NCBI RefSeq assembly: GCF_022538055.1 | Contig: NZ_JAKZAM010000013.1 | Coordinates: forward strand, 62,001 to 126,000 | DNA: 64,000 bases | Reading direction: 5' to 3' | Source of the DNA: Cognataquiflexum nitidum | Lineage (GTDB): Bacteria > Bacteroidota > Bacteroidia > Cytophagales > Cyclobacteriaceae | Shown: piece by piece, positions 27,802-37,339 of the stretch | Numbering within the stretch: the first letter of the stretch is position 1 | How the letters are laid out: each line of letters begins with the position of its first letter | Notes under the pieces: model-generated | What the model was told of the DNA's origin: nothing | The model's input: only the letters and a program-made list of their open reading frames with translations | Databases searched by the model: none | Position numbers and translations under genes: made by a program

Positions 27802-28047
27802 TATAAACTCATCGAAATTTGACGAGGTTTTTTGATTTTTTTTTCCTTTTAACCATACTATTCTACCTCAGGTTGATCAAATCCACCCGGAATTACACGA
27901 GACTATTGATTTTTTTAGAAAGCGTAATTATATTGAGTTGTTAATCGAATACGGAATATTATTTCACCGATTAATATTATGTAAAAATATCGTTGTTAGA
28001 CTCACTATTTATCCGTTCCTTTAATTCAATTACTTATTTTCTTAAAT

Positions 28048-28650
28048 ATGAATAAAGAAAAAGCATTTGATATTCCTTCAGCAGTCTCAAGACTCAGGGA
28101 AGGTGATGAAAAAGCTTTTTCGTTGCTCTATGATTTTTTTAGGTCCAAGGTTTTTTTTACTTCAAAAAAAATGAACCTTTCTACAGAAGATGCGGAAGAA
28201 ATTGTACAGGAAGTATTTTTGATCATATGGAAAAACAGGCAAAACCTCAACTCTGAGTTTTCTTTCAATGCCTATCTCCTTAGCATCCTCAAATCCTTAA
28301 TCATCAAAAAGTCTAAGAAGGAGGCGAAGAGGATTGCATTTGAAGTCTACACGCTGTCTACTCAGGAATTAGAAAGCAATGAAACTGAGTTAGATATTGA
28401 GTATTCAGAATTTGAGAGAATTTCAATTTCTGAAATCGAAAAATTACCCAAAACACAAAAGGAGATTTTCAAAATGAAAAATTATGAAAACCTCCATGCA
28501 GGAGAAATCGCTGAAAAATTAGGTATTTCAAAAAGAACAGTAGAAAGTCATATTTATGTGGCAACAAAGGCCATTAAGAATAAGCTACAAAAGAAGTACT
28601 TAATAGCCATCAAATCTTTGGTAATTGGGGTGATATACTACTTTTTATAA
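28048..28650 (+). CDS. ECF-type RNA polymerase sigma factor
   Basis: Extracytoplasmic-function sigma-70 factor of the Bacteroidetes SusCD/FecR-linked type. Its 200 residues have region 2 at about 22-88 (DAEEIVQEVFLIIWKNRQ) and region 4 at about 135-185 with the helix-turn-helix EIAEKLGISKRTVESHI. The C terminus ends in a hydrophobic stretch (SLVIGVIYYFL), common in these paralogues. The gene is followed by an FecR anti-sigma gene and a SusC with an STN signalling domain. It therefore probably drives this transporter locus when the substrate occupies the outer membrane receptor. Confidence 0.92.
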   Translation: MNKEKAFDIPSAVSRLREGDEKAFSLLYDFFRSKVFFTSKKMNLSTEDAEEIVQEVFLIIWKNRQNLNSEFSFNAYLLSILKSLIIKKSKKEAKRIAFEVYTLSTQELESNETELDIEYSEFERISISEIEKLPKTQKEIFKMKNYENLHAGEIAEKLGISKRTVESHIYVATKAIKNKLQKKYLIAIKSLVIGVIYYFL

Positions 28651-28769
28651 TCATCTCTAGCTATATATCCTTCCTAAAATTTCTTCTTTTGAAAAAAAAT
28701 TAAAATATTTTTGATTGCGGACTAAGTAAATCCTCTCTGACCAAGCTATATATAGCAAAGAGAAATTTA

Positions 28770-29804
28770 ATGAGTTACAGCAAACAGGATATTGATAGAT
28801 TTTTTGAGGGAAAACTTTCAAAAAAAGAAGCAAAAGATTTTTTGAACTGGTTGGATTCCCCTGCCGGTGAAGCGACATACAATGCCATCATTGAGGATGT
28901 ATGGTCAGATGAATTGAAAAACACAGATGAAGCTCCGGAGAAAGCAGACCCACACATTTTTGTAATTGCAAAAAATGAGCATCAAACCAAACAAATTTCA
29001 TTTTCTCCGACAAAAAATCCAAAAGACAGGTCAAAAACTATTTGGACATTGACAGGAATAGCTGCCACTTTGGTTCTTCTCCTTTCCGCAAGCTATGTTT
29101 TTTATTTTGATAGTCTCTCCAATGATAGTGTCGATACCATTGCGGCCATAGAAGTCAAAACTATTGAAAGGTTGACCCCAAGAGGAAATAAGAAAATTAT
29201 TTCCCTTCCCGACGGTTCGACAGTGGTGTTGAACGCTGACAGCAAATTGACATATGATAGTGATTTTACCCAAAACAGGACCATCAATTTAGAAGGTGAG
29301 GGATTTTTTGATGTCGTCAGAGACGAAGAATATCCATTTAAAGTAATCACAAATAACATCACTACCACTGCATTGGGGACTAGTTTCAATATCAAGGCCT
29401 ACGATGGGAATCCAAGTATTCAGGTAACCTTAGCAACAGGAAAAGTTCGCGTCGAAAACAGCCTTGATAAAAATTTACTTGAAATCCAACCTGGAGAAGC
29501 TGTCTACTTTTCAGAGGAAGATAACTCCCTAGAAAAACAAAATGTAGATGTTTCCAATGTTTTGAGTTGGAAAGACGGAATCCTTCATTTTGAAAAAACA
29601 CCTTTCAACCTGATTATAGAAGATCTTGAAAGGTGGTACGGAGTAGAATTTAAAGTAATAGGAAGTAAAAAAATACCGGAATACAAATGTTCCGGGACGT
29701 TCAAACCGCATGAGTATTTATCCAATGTCTTAAATGTACTTAGCTATTCTGTTGATTTTGATTATACAATAGACGGAGATGAAGTTATCCTTGAATTCAA
29801 TTAA
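28770..29804 (+). CDS. FecR-family anti-sigma regulator
   Basis: Single-pass inner membrane regulator linking the SusC receptor to the ECF sigma factor. The cytoplasmic N-terminal part (1-90) contains a short sigma-binding-like helix region, the transmembrane segment is at 91-112 (IWTLTGIAATLVLLLSASYV), the periplasmic FecR domain covers about 135-245 (LPDGSTVVLNADSKLTY, then EGFFDV) and the C-terminal DUF4974-type domain about 265-344. The length of 344 is typical. By analogy with FecI-FecR-FecA, its periplasmic part should contact the STN domain of the adjacent SusC. Confidence 0.92.
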   Translation: MSYSKQDIDRFFEGKLSKKEAKDFLNWLDSPAGEATYNAIIEDVWSDELKNTDEAPEKADPHIFVIAKNEHQTKQISFSPTKNPKDRSKTIWTLTGIAATLVLLLSASYVFYFDSLSNDSVDTIAAIEVKTIERLTPRGNKKIISLPDGSTVVLNADSKLTYDSDFTQNRTINLEGEGFFDVVRDEEYPFKVITNNITTTALGTSFNIKAYDGNPSIQVTLATGKVRVENSLDKNLLEIQPGEAVYFSEEDNSLEKQNVDVSNVLSWKDGILHFEKTPFNLIIEDLERWYGVEFKVIGSKKIPEYKCSGTFKPHEYLSNVLNVLSYSVDFDYTIDGDEVILEFN

Positions 29805-29946
29805 CCTATGCCTATGAAACATAAAAAACACCGACAATCCTATCTTCCTCTATAAATAGAGGTGATTGTTCCCGATCATATCTAATCAGAAATGTAGGGG
29901 AAATAAGTACCATAATTCAATAATTGATACTAACAAAACCCAAAAT

Positions 29947-32900
29947 ATGTCACAATCACTACGACAAACAACGATTATGGTCTTCAAACGTGCAATGTTC
30001 AGTGCGTTTCTTATGACCATAGGCTTAAATTACGTCTTTGCAAACAGCAATTTGGACCAGATAAAAAGTATTGATGAAGTTTACATCAAACTTGAAATCA
30101 GGAAAGGAAGTTTGGAAAACATCCTAAATGCAATTGAAAGCAAAACAGATTACAGCTTTTTTTATACTGAAAAGAATTTAAAAAACAACTCTAACATCGA
30201 GCTTTCGACCTCAGATGGAACAGTAGCTGAGGTTCTTACAGAGATTGCCAGCAAAAAAAACCTTCACTTCAGGCAGGTCAATAATGTCATCAGCGTAAAA
30301 TCACTTTCGCCAGATATTTCGACAAAGAAAATTGACATTGAAATTTCTGATGTGGATGTAGAAATCTCGGGAACTATCACGAGTGAATCAGGTGAAACAA
30401 TACCGGGTGTCGCTATTTCAATTGAAGGCACCACTTTAGGAACGGTTTCGGACATTGATGGAAAATACAGGATCTCGGTACCTGAGGGTTCAACCCTTGT
30501 ATTTTCTTACATTGGATTTGCAACCCAAAGGATCGAAATCGGAAACCAATCTGTGATCAATGTAGTCATGGCACAGGAAGCTAGAGCACTTGAAGAAGTG
30601 GTTATAGCTGCTTTGGGTATCCAAAAGACTTCGAGAAGTATTGGTTATTCTGCGACAAACGTTGGTTCAGATGAAATGACGATCAACAGGACACCTAATT
30701 TCATGAATGCATTGCAGGGAAAAATCGCCGGCGTGGCAATTTCCCCAATGGGAACAGGTCCAGGAGGAACTACCAAAATCAGGATCAGAGGTCAATCTTC
30801 TATTTCGGGTCAAAACAATCCCTTGATAGTAATCAATGGTATCCCAATCGATAACACCAACTTTGGTACAAATCCAGGTAACAGTGGTGCAGACAATTCT
30901 ATCGGTGTAAGAGGTGGTGGTGTAACTTCTGATGGCGGTGATGGTCTCAGCAGTATTAACCCGGATGATATTGAAAGCATGACTGTTCTAAAAGGTGCTG
31001 CAGCATCTGCACTTTATGGATCAAGAGCCAAGGATGGGGTTATCATGATCAACACCAAGTCCAGAGGCGAATCAAAAGGAATAGGAGTTACTTATAACCT
31101 GAACTATACCAATGAAACCCCCTTGGATTTTACAGATTACCAATATGAGTATGGACAAGGCGAGCAAGGTGTAAGACCGACTACCCCGAATCCTACTTCA
31201 GGACAATGGTCCTTTGGAGAAAAATTTGCGCCGGGTATGACACAGGTTCTTTTTAATGGTGTCACTGTCCCCTACGCACCTGTAAAAGGAATAATCAATG
31301 ATTTCTTCAGAAATGGACAGAATGTTACCAACTCCATCATGTTATCTTCCTCAAGTGACAAAGGTGGTCTTAGCTTCTCTTTCTCGGATCTAAACAGTAA
31401 GGGAATTGTTCCCAATAACTCCTTTAATAGAAAGACTATTTATCTGGGTTTTGGATACCAACTGAGCAAAAGGTTAAACTTCAAGGGAAACATCAATTAC
31501 TCGATCGAGGATAATAAAAACCCTCCAAACGTAGCAAACCAAGATAACTCTATTCCTACGGCGCTTTACAATATGGCCAATTCGATGCCTCTGAACGTAT
31601 TGGATGAAAATAAATTTGATGCCAACGGCAACGAAGCAGTTTATTCAAGATTCAGAAACAGAACCAATCCATATTTTACCCTTGCCCAACAGTTTAATAA
31701 TATTAAAAGGGACAGGATTTTTGGAAATGTGGCTGTAAAATATGACATAACTCCATGGCTATATATCCAAGGGCGTGTTGGACAGGATTATTGGTCAAGA
31801 GACCAGGATTACAACAACTTCCCTACAGGTCAGGCCTCCTTGGCTGCTGCCCCTGCAGGATTTGTAAACGGTCTTTACACCCAGGAGTCAAGGAGGTTTA
31901 GAGAAGTAAACGCTGATTTCATTCTTTCTGCAAACAAAGAATTTGGTGATTATAGTATCAATGCCAATATCGGAGGTAACCACATGCAGCGAAGCTTTGA
32001 TGTCAACAATGTACAGGCAAGGGATTTTATTGTGAGAGACCTCTACACTGTTCAAAATGGAAGGGTAAAAGACCCCATCTTTGACAGGTCTGAAAGGGCT
32101 GTAAATTCACTCTTCGGTTTTGCTGAATTTTCTTATAAAAAATTCTTATTTGTAAACGGAACCATAAGAAACGACTGGTTTTCAACTCTTTCTCCAGAAA
32201 ACAGAAGCATCCTGTACCCTTCAATATCTACAAGCTGGGTATTTACAGAGAATACCGGAACAACAGGTTGGATGAATTTTGGAAAATTGAGATTGGCTTA
32301 TGCTGAGGTGGGAAGTGACTCTGATGTGGGGCCATATTCTAATGTGCTCTTCTACGGTGTCAATGCCAACTTATTCAACAACCAACCTGTCGGTGGACCT
32401 CTTGGCGGAACACTTCCCAACCCTAATCTGAAACCTATGCGAGTGGCAGAGACTGAAATCGGATTAGAGATGAAGATGTTCCAAGGCAGAGTTTCATTAG
32501 ACCTTGCAGCTTACAACAAGCTCACCAGTGACCAGATCGTAAGTGCACAGATTTCTGATGCCTCCGGTTTTGTGAATACTTCTATCAACAGTGGACAAAG
32601 TAGAAACAAAGGCCTAGAAATGCTCTTGTCTGTGGTTCCTGTAGAAAATGAAAACTTCACTTGGGAAGCTTCGTTCAATGGGGCCTACAATATCACAGAG
32701 GTTTTAAGCTTATTGACTGACACCCCAGGTGAGAGAATCACAGTAGGAAATCACGTCTTCAATGGTGAATTAAGACAGATCGTAGGTCAGGAAATGGGCC
32801 AAATTGCGGGATTTGGATACAGAAGAGATGATCAGGGAAGACAGATTTTCGGTGCAAATGGACTGCCTTTGAGAACTTTAGACCTGATTAATTTTGGAAG

Positions 32901-33429
32901 TGCACTTCCAAGATGGATAGGTGGTATAAACAATGCATTCAATTATAAAGGAGTTTCTCTTTCGTTCTTGATTGACTTCAGATTAGGTGGAAAAATGCTT
33001 TCCGGGACCAACTTCAATGCTGTAAGGCATGGATTGCACAAAATGACCCTCGAAGGCCGTGAAGGTGGTGTCGTTGGTAATGGTGTCAATCTAGCCGGCG
33101 AAACAAACACTGCAGTTGCACCTGTTCAGTCTTATTGGGAAATAGTAAGGTCCCAAGCTTTGGTAGAACCGGTTATTTACAATTCCGGTTTCTGGAAATT
33201 GAGACAAATCACCATGGGATACGATTTCACAAAATTCATCCCTAAAAATTTCCCAGTGAGCGCTGTCAGACTAAACCTTGTGGCCAACAATGTTTTCATG
33301 ATCAAGAAATGGGTTGATAACATTGATCCGGAATCATTTGGTTATACCTCAGATAACCTTGTCGGAATGGAATCCACCGGACTTCCAACCACAAGAGGTC
33401 TAGGCTTCAATCTTAATGTCAAATTTTAA
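29947..33429 (+). CDS. SusC/RagA-type TonB-dependent outer membrane transporter with STN domain
   Basis: TonB-dependent importer of the SusC family, 1160 residues from the ATG at 29947, which gives a Sec signal peptide (ending LNYVFA, about residue 32). The order is: STN signalling domain at about 46-118, carboxypeptidase-like regulatory domain at about 139-211 (SGTITSESGETIPGV), the SusC link EEVVIAALG, plug domain at about 225-360 (LQGKIAGVAIS, IRIRGQSSISG, VLKGAAASALYGSRAKDGVI), then a 22-strand barrel ending in Phe (NLNVKF). The STN domain implies signalling to FecR. SusD follows after 11 bp. The ligand is unknown; the downstream enzymes suggest an acid sugar or a glycoside of one. Confidence 0.94.
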   Translation: MSQSLRQTTIMVFKRAMFSAFLMTIGLNYVFANSNLDQIKSIDEVYIKLEIRKGSLENILNAIESKTDYSFFYTEKNLKNNSNIELSTSDGTVAEVLTEIASKKNLHFRQVNNVISVKSLSPDISTKKIDIEISDVDVEISGTITSESGETIPGVAISIEGTTLGTVSDIDGKYRISVPEGSTLVFSYIGFATQRIEIGNQSVINVVMAQEARALEEVVIAALGIQKTSRSIGYSATNVGSDEMTINRTPNFMNALQGKIAGVAISPMGTGPGGTTKIRIRGQSSISGQNNPLIVINGIPIDNTNFGTNPGNSGADNSIGVRGGGVTSDGGDGLSSINPDDIESMTVLKGAAASALYGSRAKDGVIMINTKSRGESKGIGVTYNLNYTNETPLDFTDYQYEYGQGEQGVRPTTPNPTSGQWSFGEKFAPGMTQVLFNGVTVPYAPVKGIINDFFRNGQNVTNSIMLSSSSDKGGLSFSFSDLNSKGIVPNNSFNRKTIYLGFGYQLSKRLNFKGNINYSIEDNKNPPNVANQDNSIPTALYNMANSMPLNVLDENKFDANGNEAVYSRFRNRTNPYFTLAQQFNNIKRDRIFGNVAVKYDITPWLYIQGRVGQDYWSRDQDYNNFPTGQASLAAAPAGFVNGLYTQESRRFREVNADFILSANKEFGDYSINANIGGNHMQRSFDVNNVQARDFIVRDLYTVQNGRVKDPIFDRSERAVNSLFGFAEFSYKKFLFVNGTIRNDWFSTLSPENRSILYPSISTSWVFTENTGTTGWMNFGKLRLAYAEVGSDSDVGPYSNVLFYGVNANLFNNQPVGGPLGGTLPNPNLKPMRVAETEIGLEMKMFQGRVSLDLAAYNKLTSDQIVSAQISDASGFVNTSINSGQSRNKGLEMLLSVVPVENENFTWEASFNGAYNITEVLSLLTDTPGERITVGNHVFNGELRQIVGQEMGQIAGFGYRRDDQGRQIFGANGLPLRTLDLINFGSALPRWIGGINNAFNYKGVSLSFLIDFRLGGKMLSGTNFNAVRHGLHKMTLEGREGGVVGNGVNLAGETNTAVAPVQSYWEIVRSQALVEPVIYNSGFWKLRQITMGYDFTKFIPKNFPVSAVRLNLVANNVFMIKKWVDNIDPESFGYTSDNLVGMESTGLPTTRGLGFNLNVKF

Positions 33430-33440
33430 TCAGAGCTACC

Positions 33441-34961
33441 ATGAAAAAGATATTTAATTTTATCCTCCTTGTGCTGATGCTAGGCTACAGTACATCATGT
33501 GACCAAAACTTTGATGAGCTAAACACCAACAGAGTTGCTGCTACTTCAATCGATCCTGCTTTCCAGCTGAATAATGCTACCATCAATTCATCACCAAATT
33601 CTTTTGGAATGTTGGTTTACGAAATGGGTATCGTTCAGCAAATCATTTCCCCAAACTCAGGTGTTTTGACAGGTGCAAATTTCAACCAGGACAACAGGGC
33701 ATCCACCCAAGACAACTGGCAGAAGTATTATAGAAATGTGATCAAAAATACCAAGGATATCATTTCCAGAATTGAAGATGATCCTACTAGAAGCAACCTT
33801 TTGCAGATGACAAGGATTATTCAGGCTTATGGATTTATGGTTCTTACTGACTCTTATGGTTCTATACCTTACGCAGAGGCAGGTGCAGGATTTAGCGATC
33901 AGGTCTTTTATCCAAAGTATGACACACAAGAATCAATTTATACTGACCTCATCAAGGAATTGGAAGAAGCCTCGGCTGCACTTAATACTAGTGGCAGGGT
34001 CGAAACAGCTGATATCCTTTACGCAGGAAATATTGCCAAGTGGAAAAAGTTTGGCTATTCACTTCTTTTGAGAGCAGGTATGAGATTGAGCAATGCAAAT
34101 CCAACCCTTGCACAACAGACAGTAGCAAAAGCGTTTGCAGGAGGAGTAATTATCTCTAACAGTGACAATGCCGTAATCGTACACGATGCCAATTATGTCA
34201 ATCCAGCGGGAAATACTTTGAATGCAACTGAGGCAGCGAACTTCTATATGACTGAACCATTTGTAAATTTCCTAAAAAGCACCAATGACCCAAGGTTAAG
34301 GGCGATTGCTGTAAGGTACGTGGGTGCAAAATCAGGTTCAGAGCAGCAGCCTGCCCGACAAACTTTTGATCCATCCCTTCAGATTGGGATGCCTATGGGT
34401 AACGACAATGCAGGTGCGGTTCAAGTAGCGGCAAATTTAGGACTCGCAAGTTTTTATGATTTCAGTCAGGTAGACAGAAGAAGGGTTGCAAAAATTACTG
34501 CACCGGGATTCATGGTCACTGCATCACAGACAAATCTTCTACTTGCTGAAGCAAGACAGAGAGGTTGGGTTACAACAGGGACTGCAGCCGAATATTTTGA
34601 AGCTGGCGTTAGGGCACATATGGCACAAATGGCCTTGCATGACGCTGCCTCAACAATTCCTGATGCAGACATTGATGCATATATCACAGCAAACCCTTTG
34701 ACTGAGGCAACTGCACTTCAGCAAATCAATTCTCAGTATTGGGTTTCTTCTTTGATGAACGGGCCAGAGGCATTTGCAAACTTCCGAAGAAGCGGCTTCC
34801 CGGCACTTACCGCAAATCCATTCCCTGGTAGAGAGGTATTGTTTATCAACAGGTTGACCTACCCTAACTCCGAGATTTCTGTGAATTCAGAAAACGTAAA
34901 TGCAGCTATTGCTGCCCAAGGAACAGATGACCTTGAAACAAAGGTTTGGTGGGATAAATAA
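33441..34961 (+). CDS. SusD/RagB-like nutrient-binding outer membrane lipoprotein
   Basis: Surface lipoprotein that forms the lid of the SusC transporter. Its 506 residues have a lipoprotein signal (GYSTSC, Cys about 20) and the start of the mature protein DQNFDELNTN typical of the SusD-like group 2. Helical TPR-like segments include RIIQAYGFMVLTDSYGSIPYAEA (about 118-140) and KWKKFGYSLLLRAGMRL (about 194-210). FRRSGFP near the C terminus is also a common SusD feature. It is the last gene before a strong terminator, so the enzyme genes downstream may need a separate promoter or read-through. Confidence 0.93.
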   Translation: MKKIFNFILLVLMLGYSTSCDQNFDELNTNRVAATSIDPAFQLNNATINSSPNSFGMLVYEMGIVQQIISPNSGVLTGANFNQDNRASTQDNWQKYYRNVIKNTKDIISRIEDDPTRSNLLQMTRIIQAYGFMVLTDSYGSIPYAEAGAGFSDQVFYPKYDTQESIYTDLIKELEEASAALNTSGRVETADILYAGNIAKWKKFGYSLLLRAGMRLSNANPTLAQQTVAKAFAGGVIISNSDNAVIVHDANYVNPAGNTLNATEAANFYMTEPFVNFLKSTNDPRLRAIAVRYVGAKSGSEQQPARQTFDPSLQIGMPMGNDNAGAVQVAANLGLASFYDFSQVDRRRVAKITAPGFMVTASQTNLLLAEARQRGWVTTGTAAEYFEAGVRAHMAQMALHDAASTIPDADIDAYITANPLTEATALQQINSQYWVSSLMNGPEAFANFRRSGFPALTANPFPGREVLFINRLTYPNSEISVNSENVNAAIAAQGTDDLETKVWWDK

Positions 34962-34966
34962 TTAAG

Positions 34967-35002
34967 AATGAAGGTCCGGCATAGACCGGGCCTTCATTTT
35001 TC
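34967..35002 (+). terminator. Intrinsic terminator after susD
   Basis: 13-bp stem AATGAAGGTCCGG (34967-34979) with CCGGGCCTTCATT (34986-34998), one G-T pair, loop CATAGA, T-run following. It separates the SusCD unit from the exported enzyme cluster. Confidence 0.88.
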
Positions 35003-35038
35003 TACTCAATCATCAATTTCACTAATTATCAAATCAAA

Positions 35039-35974
35039 ATGACTAGGAAAATAATCCCTGTTCTGCTTTGCTGTTTTATTATGCTTGGCAATATTCAAGC
35101 ACAACAAATATCAAAAGAGGAGCTGACATATCTCACTCGTGAATGGAAAGGAGAACGATTTGAAGATGGACGTCCAAAGGTTTCGGATGATCTTTTGAAG
35201 CGTATGCGCCTTGTCACCCATGATGAGGCTTGGGCCGTGATGAAAAATGCCGGCTACAAATACCAATACGCAGACGGTTGGCAAACCATTAACCCCGACA
35301 GTATCCTTATAGGAAGAGCAGTCACAGCCACTTTCTTACCGGGAAGACCTGATATCCATAATGCGATAGATGATAGGGGCAAAAAAGAAGGGAAACGGGG
35401 GCAAAATTCCTGGCCTGTAGACATCCTTGTAAAAGGTGATGTGTATGTGGCGGATCAGTTTGGGATCCATGTCGATGGCCCTACTATTGGAGATAATGTA
35501 GGAAATGCCATATATGCCAAAACCGGAAACGGAATTGTCTATGACGGCCCCATAAGAGATATTACCGGATTAAAAGAAATCGGAGGGTTTACCTCTTATT
35601 TCACAAGCTACCACCCCTCCCATCATAATCAGCAGGGAAATTTAAATACGATGCTTACAGGGATCAACCAACCTACTAAGATAAGACAAGTCACAGTAAT
35701 GGCAGGTGATGTGGTGTTGGGAAGAGATGGAGGTGTGTCTTTCATTCCTCCGCATCTTGTGGAGCAGGTGGTCATTACTTCCGAAGTAGTCAGACTTAGG
35801 GATATGTTTGGCCACGAAAGATTGAGAGCAGGCGTCTACACCGCTGGTCAGATAGATACCAGGTGGTCTGATGATATAGAAAGGGATTTTTCAAAGTGGC
35901 TCAATGAGCACATCGACGAGCTCCCCATTGCTAGAGAACAGATTCAGGAAATCCTAAAGAAAAGGACTTGGTAA
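35039..35974 (+). CDS. Exported RraA-fold (HMG/KDG-type) aldolase-like enzyme 1
   Basis: Member of the RraA / 4-hydroxy-4-methyl-2-oxoglutarate aldolase superfamily, whose enzymes cleave or decarboxylate 2-oxo acids using a divalent metal. The 311-residue protein is longer than cytoplasmic RraA (about 160-230). It begins with a Sec signal peptide (MTRKIIPVLLCCFIMLGNIQ, cleavage before or after AQ). The catalytic core is GDNVGNAIYAK then YDGPIRD, with the substrate-binding Arg173 and metal-binding Asp174 conserved. VMAGDVVLGRDGGVSFIPPHLVE is the second family signature, and a helical C-terminal extension is present. It lies 24 bp before dehydratase 1. A 2-keto-3-deoxy acid aldolase role is inferred from context. 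An exported RraA-fold protein is unusual. Confidence 0.88.
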   Translation: MTRKIIPVLLCCFIMLGNIQAQQISKEELTYLTREWKGERFEDGRPKVSDDLLKRMRLVTHDEAWAVMKNAGYKYQYADGWQTINPDSILIGRAVTATFLPGRPDIHNAIDDRGKKEGKRGQNSWPVDILVKGDVYVADQFGIHVDGPTIGDNVGNAIYAKTGNGIVYDGPIRDITGLKEIGGFTSYFTSYHPSHHNQQGNLNTMLTGINQPTKIRQVTVMAGDVVLGRDGGVSFIPPHLVEQVVITSEVVRLRDMFGHERLRAGVYTAGQIDTRWSDDIERDFSKWLNEHIDELPIAREQIQEILKKRTW

Positions 35975-35998
35975 ACCTTCAACCCAAAATCTCTCTGC

Positions 35999-37285
35999 AT
36001 GAAAACTGACAAAAACAGAAGATCTTTTATCCAAAAAAGCCTCTTGGCAGGGGTTGCGACTTCAGCCCTGATTCCGGGATTTGGTTCGGAGTTGGTAGCA
36101 GCTGTAGATCGAGGCCCTAAGTATTCTAATCCATCCGACCTCAAAATAACAGGAGTCAAAACAGCCTTTATGAAAGGTCATGGTACCCATATGTTTGTAA
36201 AGCTCACCACCAATCAGGGAATTACAGGATATGGCGAAGCGATGGATGCAGTCAGGGGAACTTATGGGGTAGCCTCAGGCACTGAAGGTTGGGATAACAT
36301 GACTCAGTTTTTGATTGGTCAAAACCCATTGGAAATCAATAAAATCGTAGAACAGATTTTGAGAAGAGGCCACTTTAGCGGTGCTCAAGGAGGAATGTTT
36401 GTAGCCGTTCTTACAGGAATTGAAATTGCACTGTGGGACCTGGCCGGAAAAGCCATGAACCAGCCTGTATATAGGCTGATGGGGGGAAAGTTTAGGGATA
36501 AAATCCGATTGTACTGTGACAGTGCAAGCAGTTCCGAAAGCCCTGAAGACATGGCGGCAGGTGCAATGGAGGTAAAGAATGCAGGTTTTTCAGCTATAAA
36601 GTTTGATTTGGATTGGGCTGCTGACCCAGCAAAACAAGATGAGTTTAACAGGACAGCTTCCAATGGAGAGATAGATAGGATGGTCAAGCAGATCACTGCT
36701 GTAAGGGAAGCTATCGGCATGAACATGGACCTCTGTCTTGATGCCCACGGCAGGTATGATTTGCCATCGGGAATTCAGATAGCCAAAGAAATGGAGCAAT
36801 TCAAGTTGATGTTTTTGGAAGAACCTATTCCTGCAGAAAACCTCGATAGCCTAAGAGAAATCACAAGCCAGACCACTACCCCTATTTGTACCGGAGAAAA
36901 CCAGTATCTGGCTCATGATTTTAGGAAAATTCTTGAGAAAAAAGCTGCTGATATCATCATGCCTGATCTACATAAGTGCGGGGGAATTGGTGAAGGTCAG
37001 CGGATTGCCAACTTGGCAAATTTGTATTATGTTCCCGTGGCACCTCATATGGTAGCCTCACCTTTTGGTGCTATGGCCGCTTGTCACTGTTGTGCTTCGA
37101 TTTCCAATTTCCTTTGTTTAGAATGGCATTGGTTTTCCAAATGGAAACAATGGGATGAGCTAATTCTAGAGGCACCATTGATCAAAGAAGGTTATATCCA
37201 TCTTACTGACCGACCGGGAGTAGGAGTCACACCAAATGAAGATGCCATAAGAAAGTATGCTGTAGCAGACGCTCCATTCTTTTAG
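35999..37285 (+). CDS. Tat-exported enolase-superfamily acid-sugar dehydratase 1
   Basis: Mandelate-racemase-subgroup protein (428 residues) that probably dehydrates an aldonate to a 2-keto-3-deoxy acid. A twin-arginine signal is present at residues 7-15 (RRSFIQKSL) before a hydrophobic stretch ending near AAVDRG. The enolase N-terminal cap covers about 45-160, then the barrel. The catalytic set matches E. coli galactonate dehydratase: Lys201/Asp203 on strand 2 (AIKFDLD), metal ligands Asp248, Glu274 and Glu300 (DAHGR, LEEP, TGEN), and the two catalytic His at 250 and 350 (DAHGR, APHM). It pairs with the aldolase gene upstream and is a close paralogue of the next gene. Tat export implies folding in the cytoplasm and activity in the periplasm. 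Confidence 0.9.
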   Translation: MKTDKNRRSFIQKSLLAGVATSALIPGFGSELVAAVDRGPKYSNPSDLKITGVKTAFMKGHGTHMFVKLTTNQGITGYGEAMDAVRGTYGVASGTEGWDNMTQFLIGQNPLEINKIVEQILRRGHFSGAQGGMFVAVLTGIEIALWDLAGKAMNQPVYRLMGGKFRDKIRLYCDSASSSESPEDMAAGAMEVKNAGFSAIKFDLDWAADPAKQDEFNRTASNGEIDRMVKQITAVREAIGMNMDLCLDAHGRYDLPSGIQIAKEMEQFKLMFLEEPIPAENLDSLREITSQTTTPICTGENQYLAHDFRKILEKKAADIIMPDLHKCGGIGEGQRIANLANLYYVPVAPHMVASPFGAMAACHCCASISNFLCLEWHWFSKWKQWDELILEAPLIKEGYIHLTDRPGVGVTPNEDAIRKYAVADAPFF

Positions 37286-37339
37286 ACAAAAAATCATCCA
37301 TCAAAAAAACAGAAGAAAAATCACATTACAACCCATATT

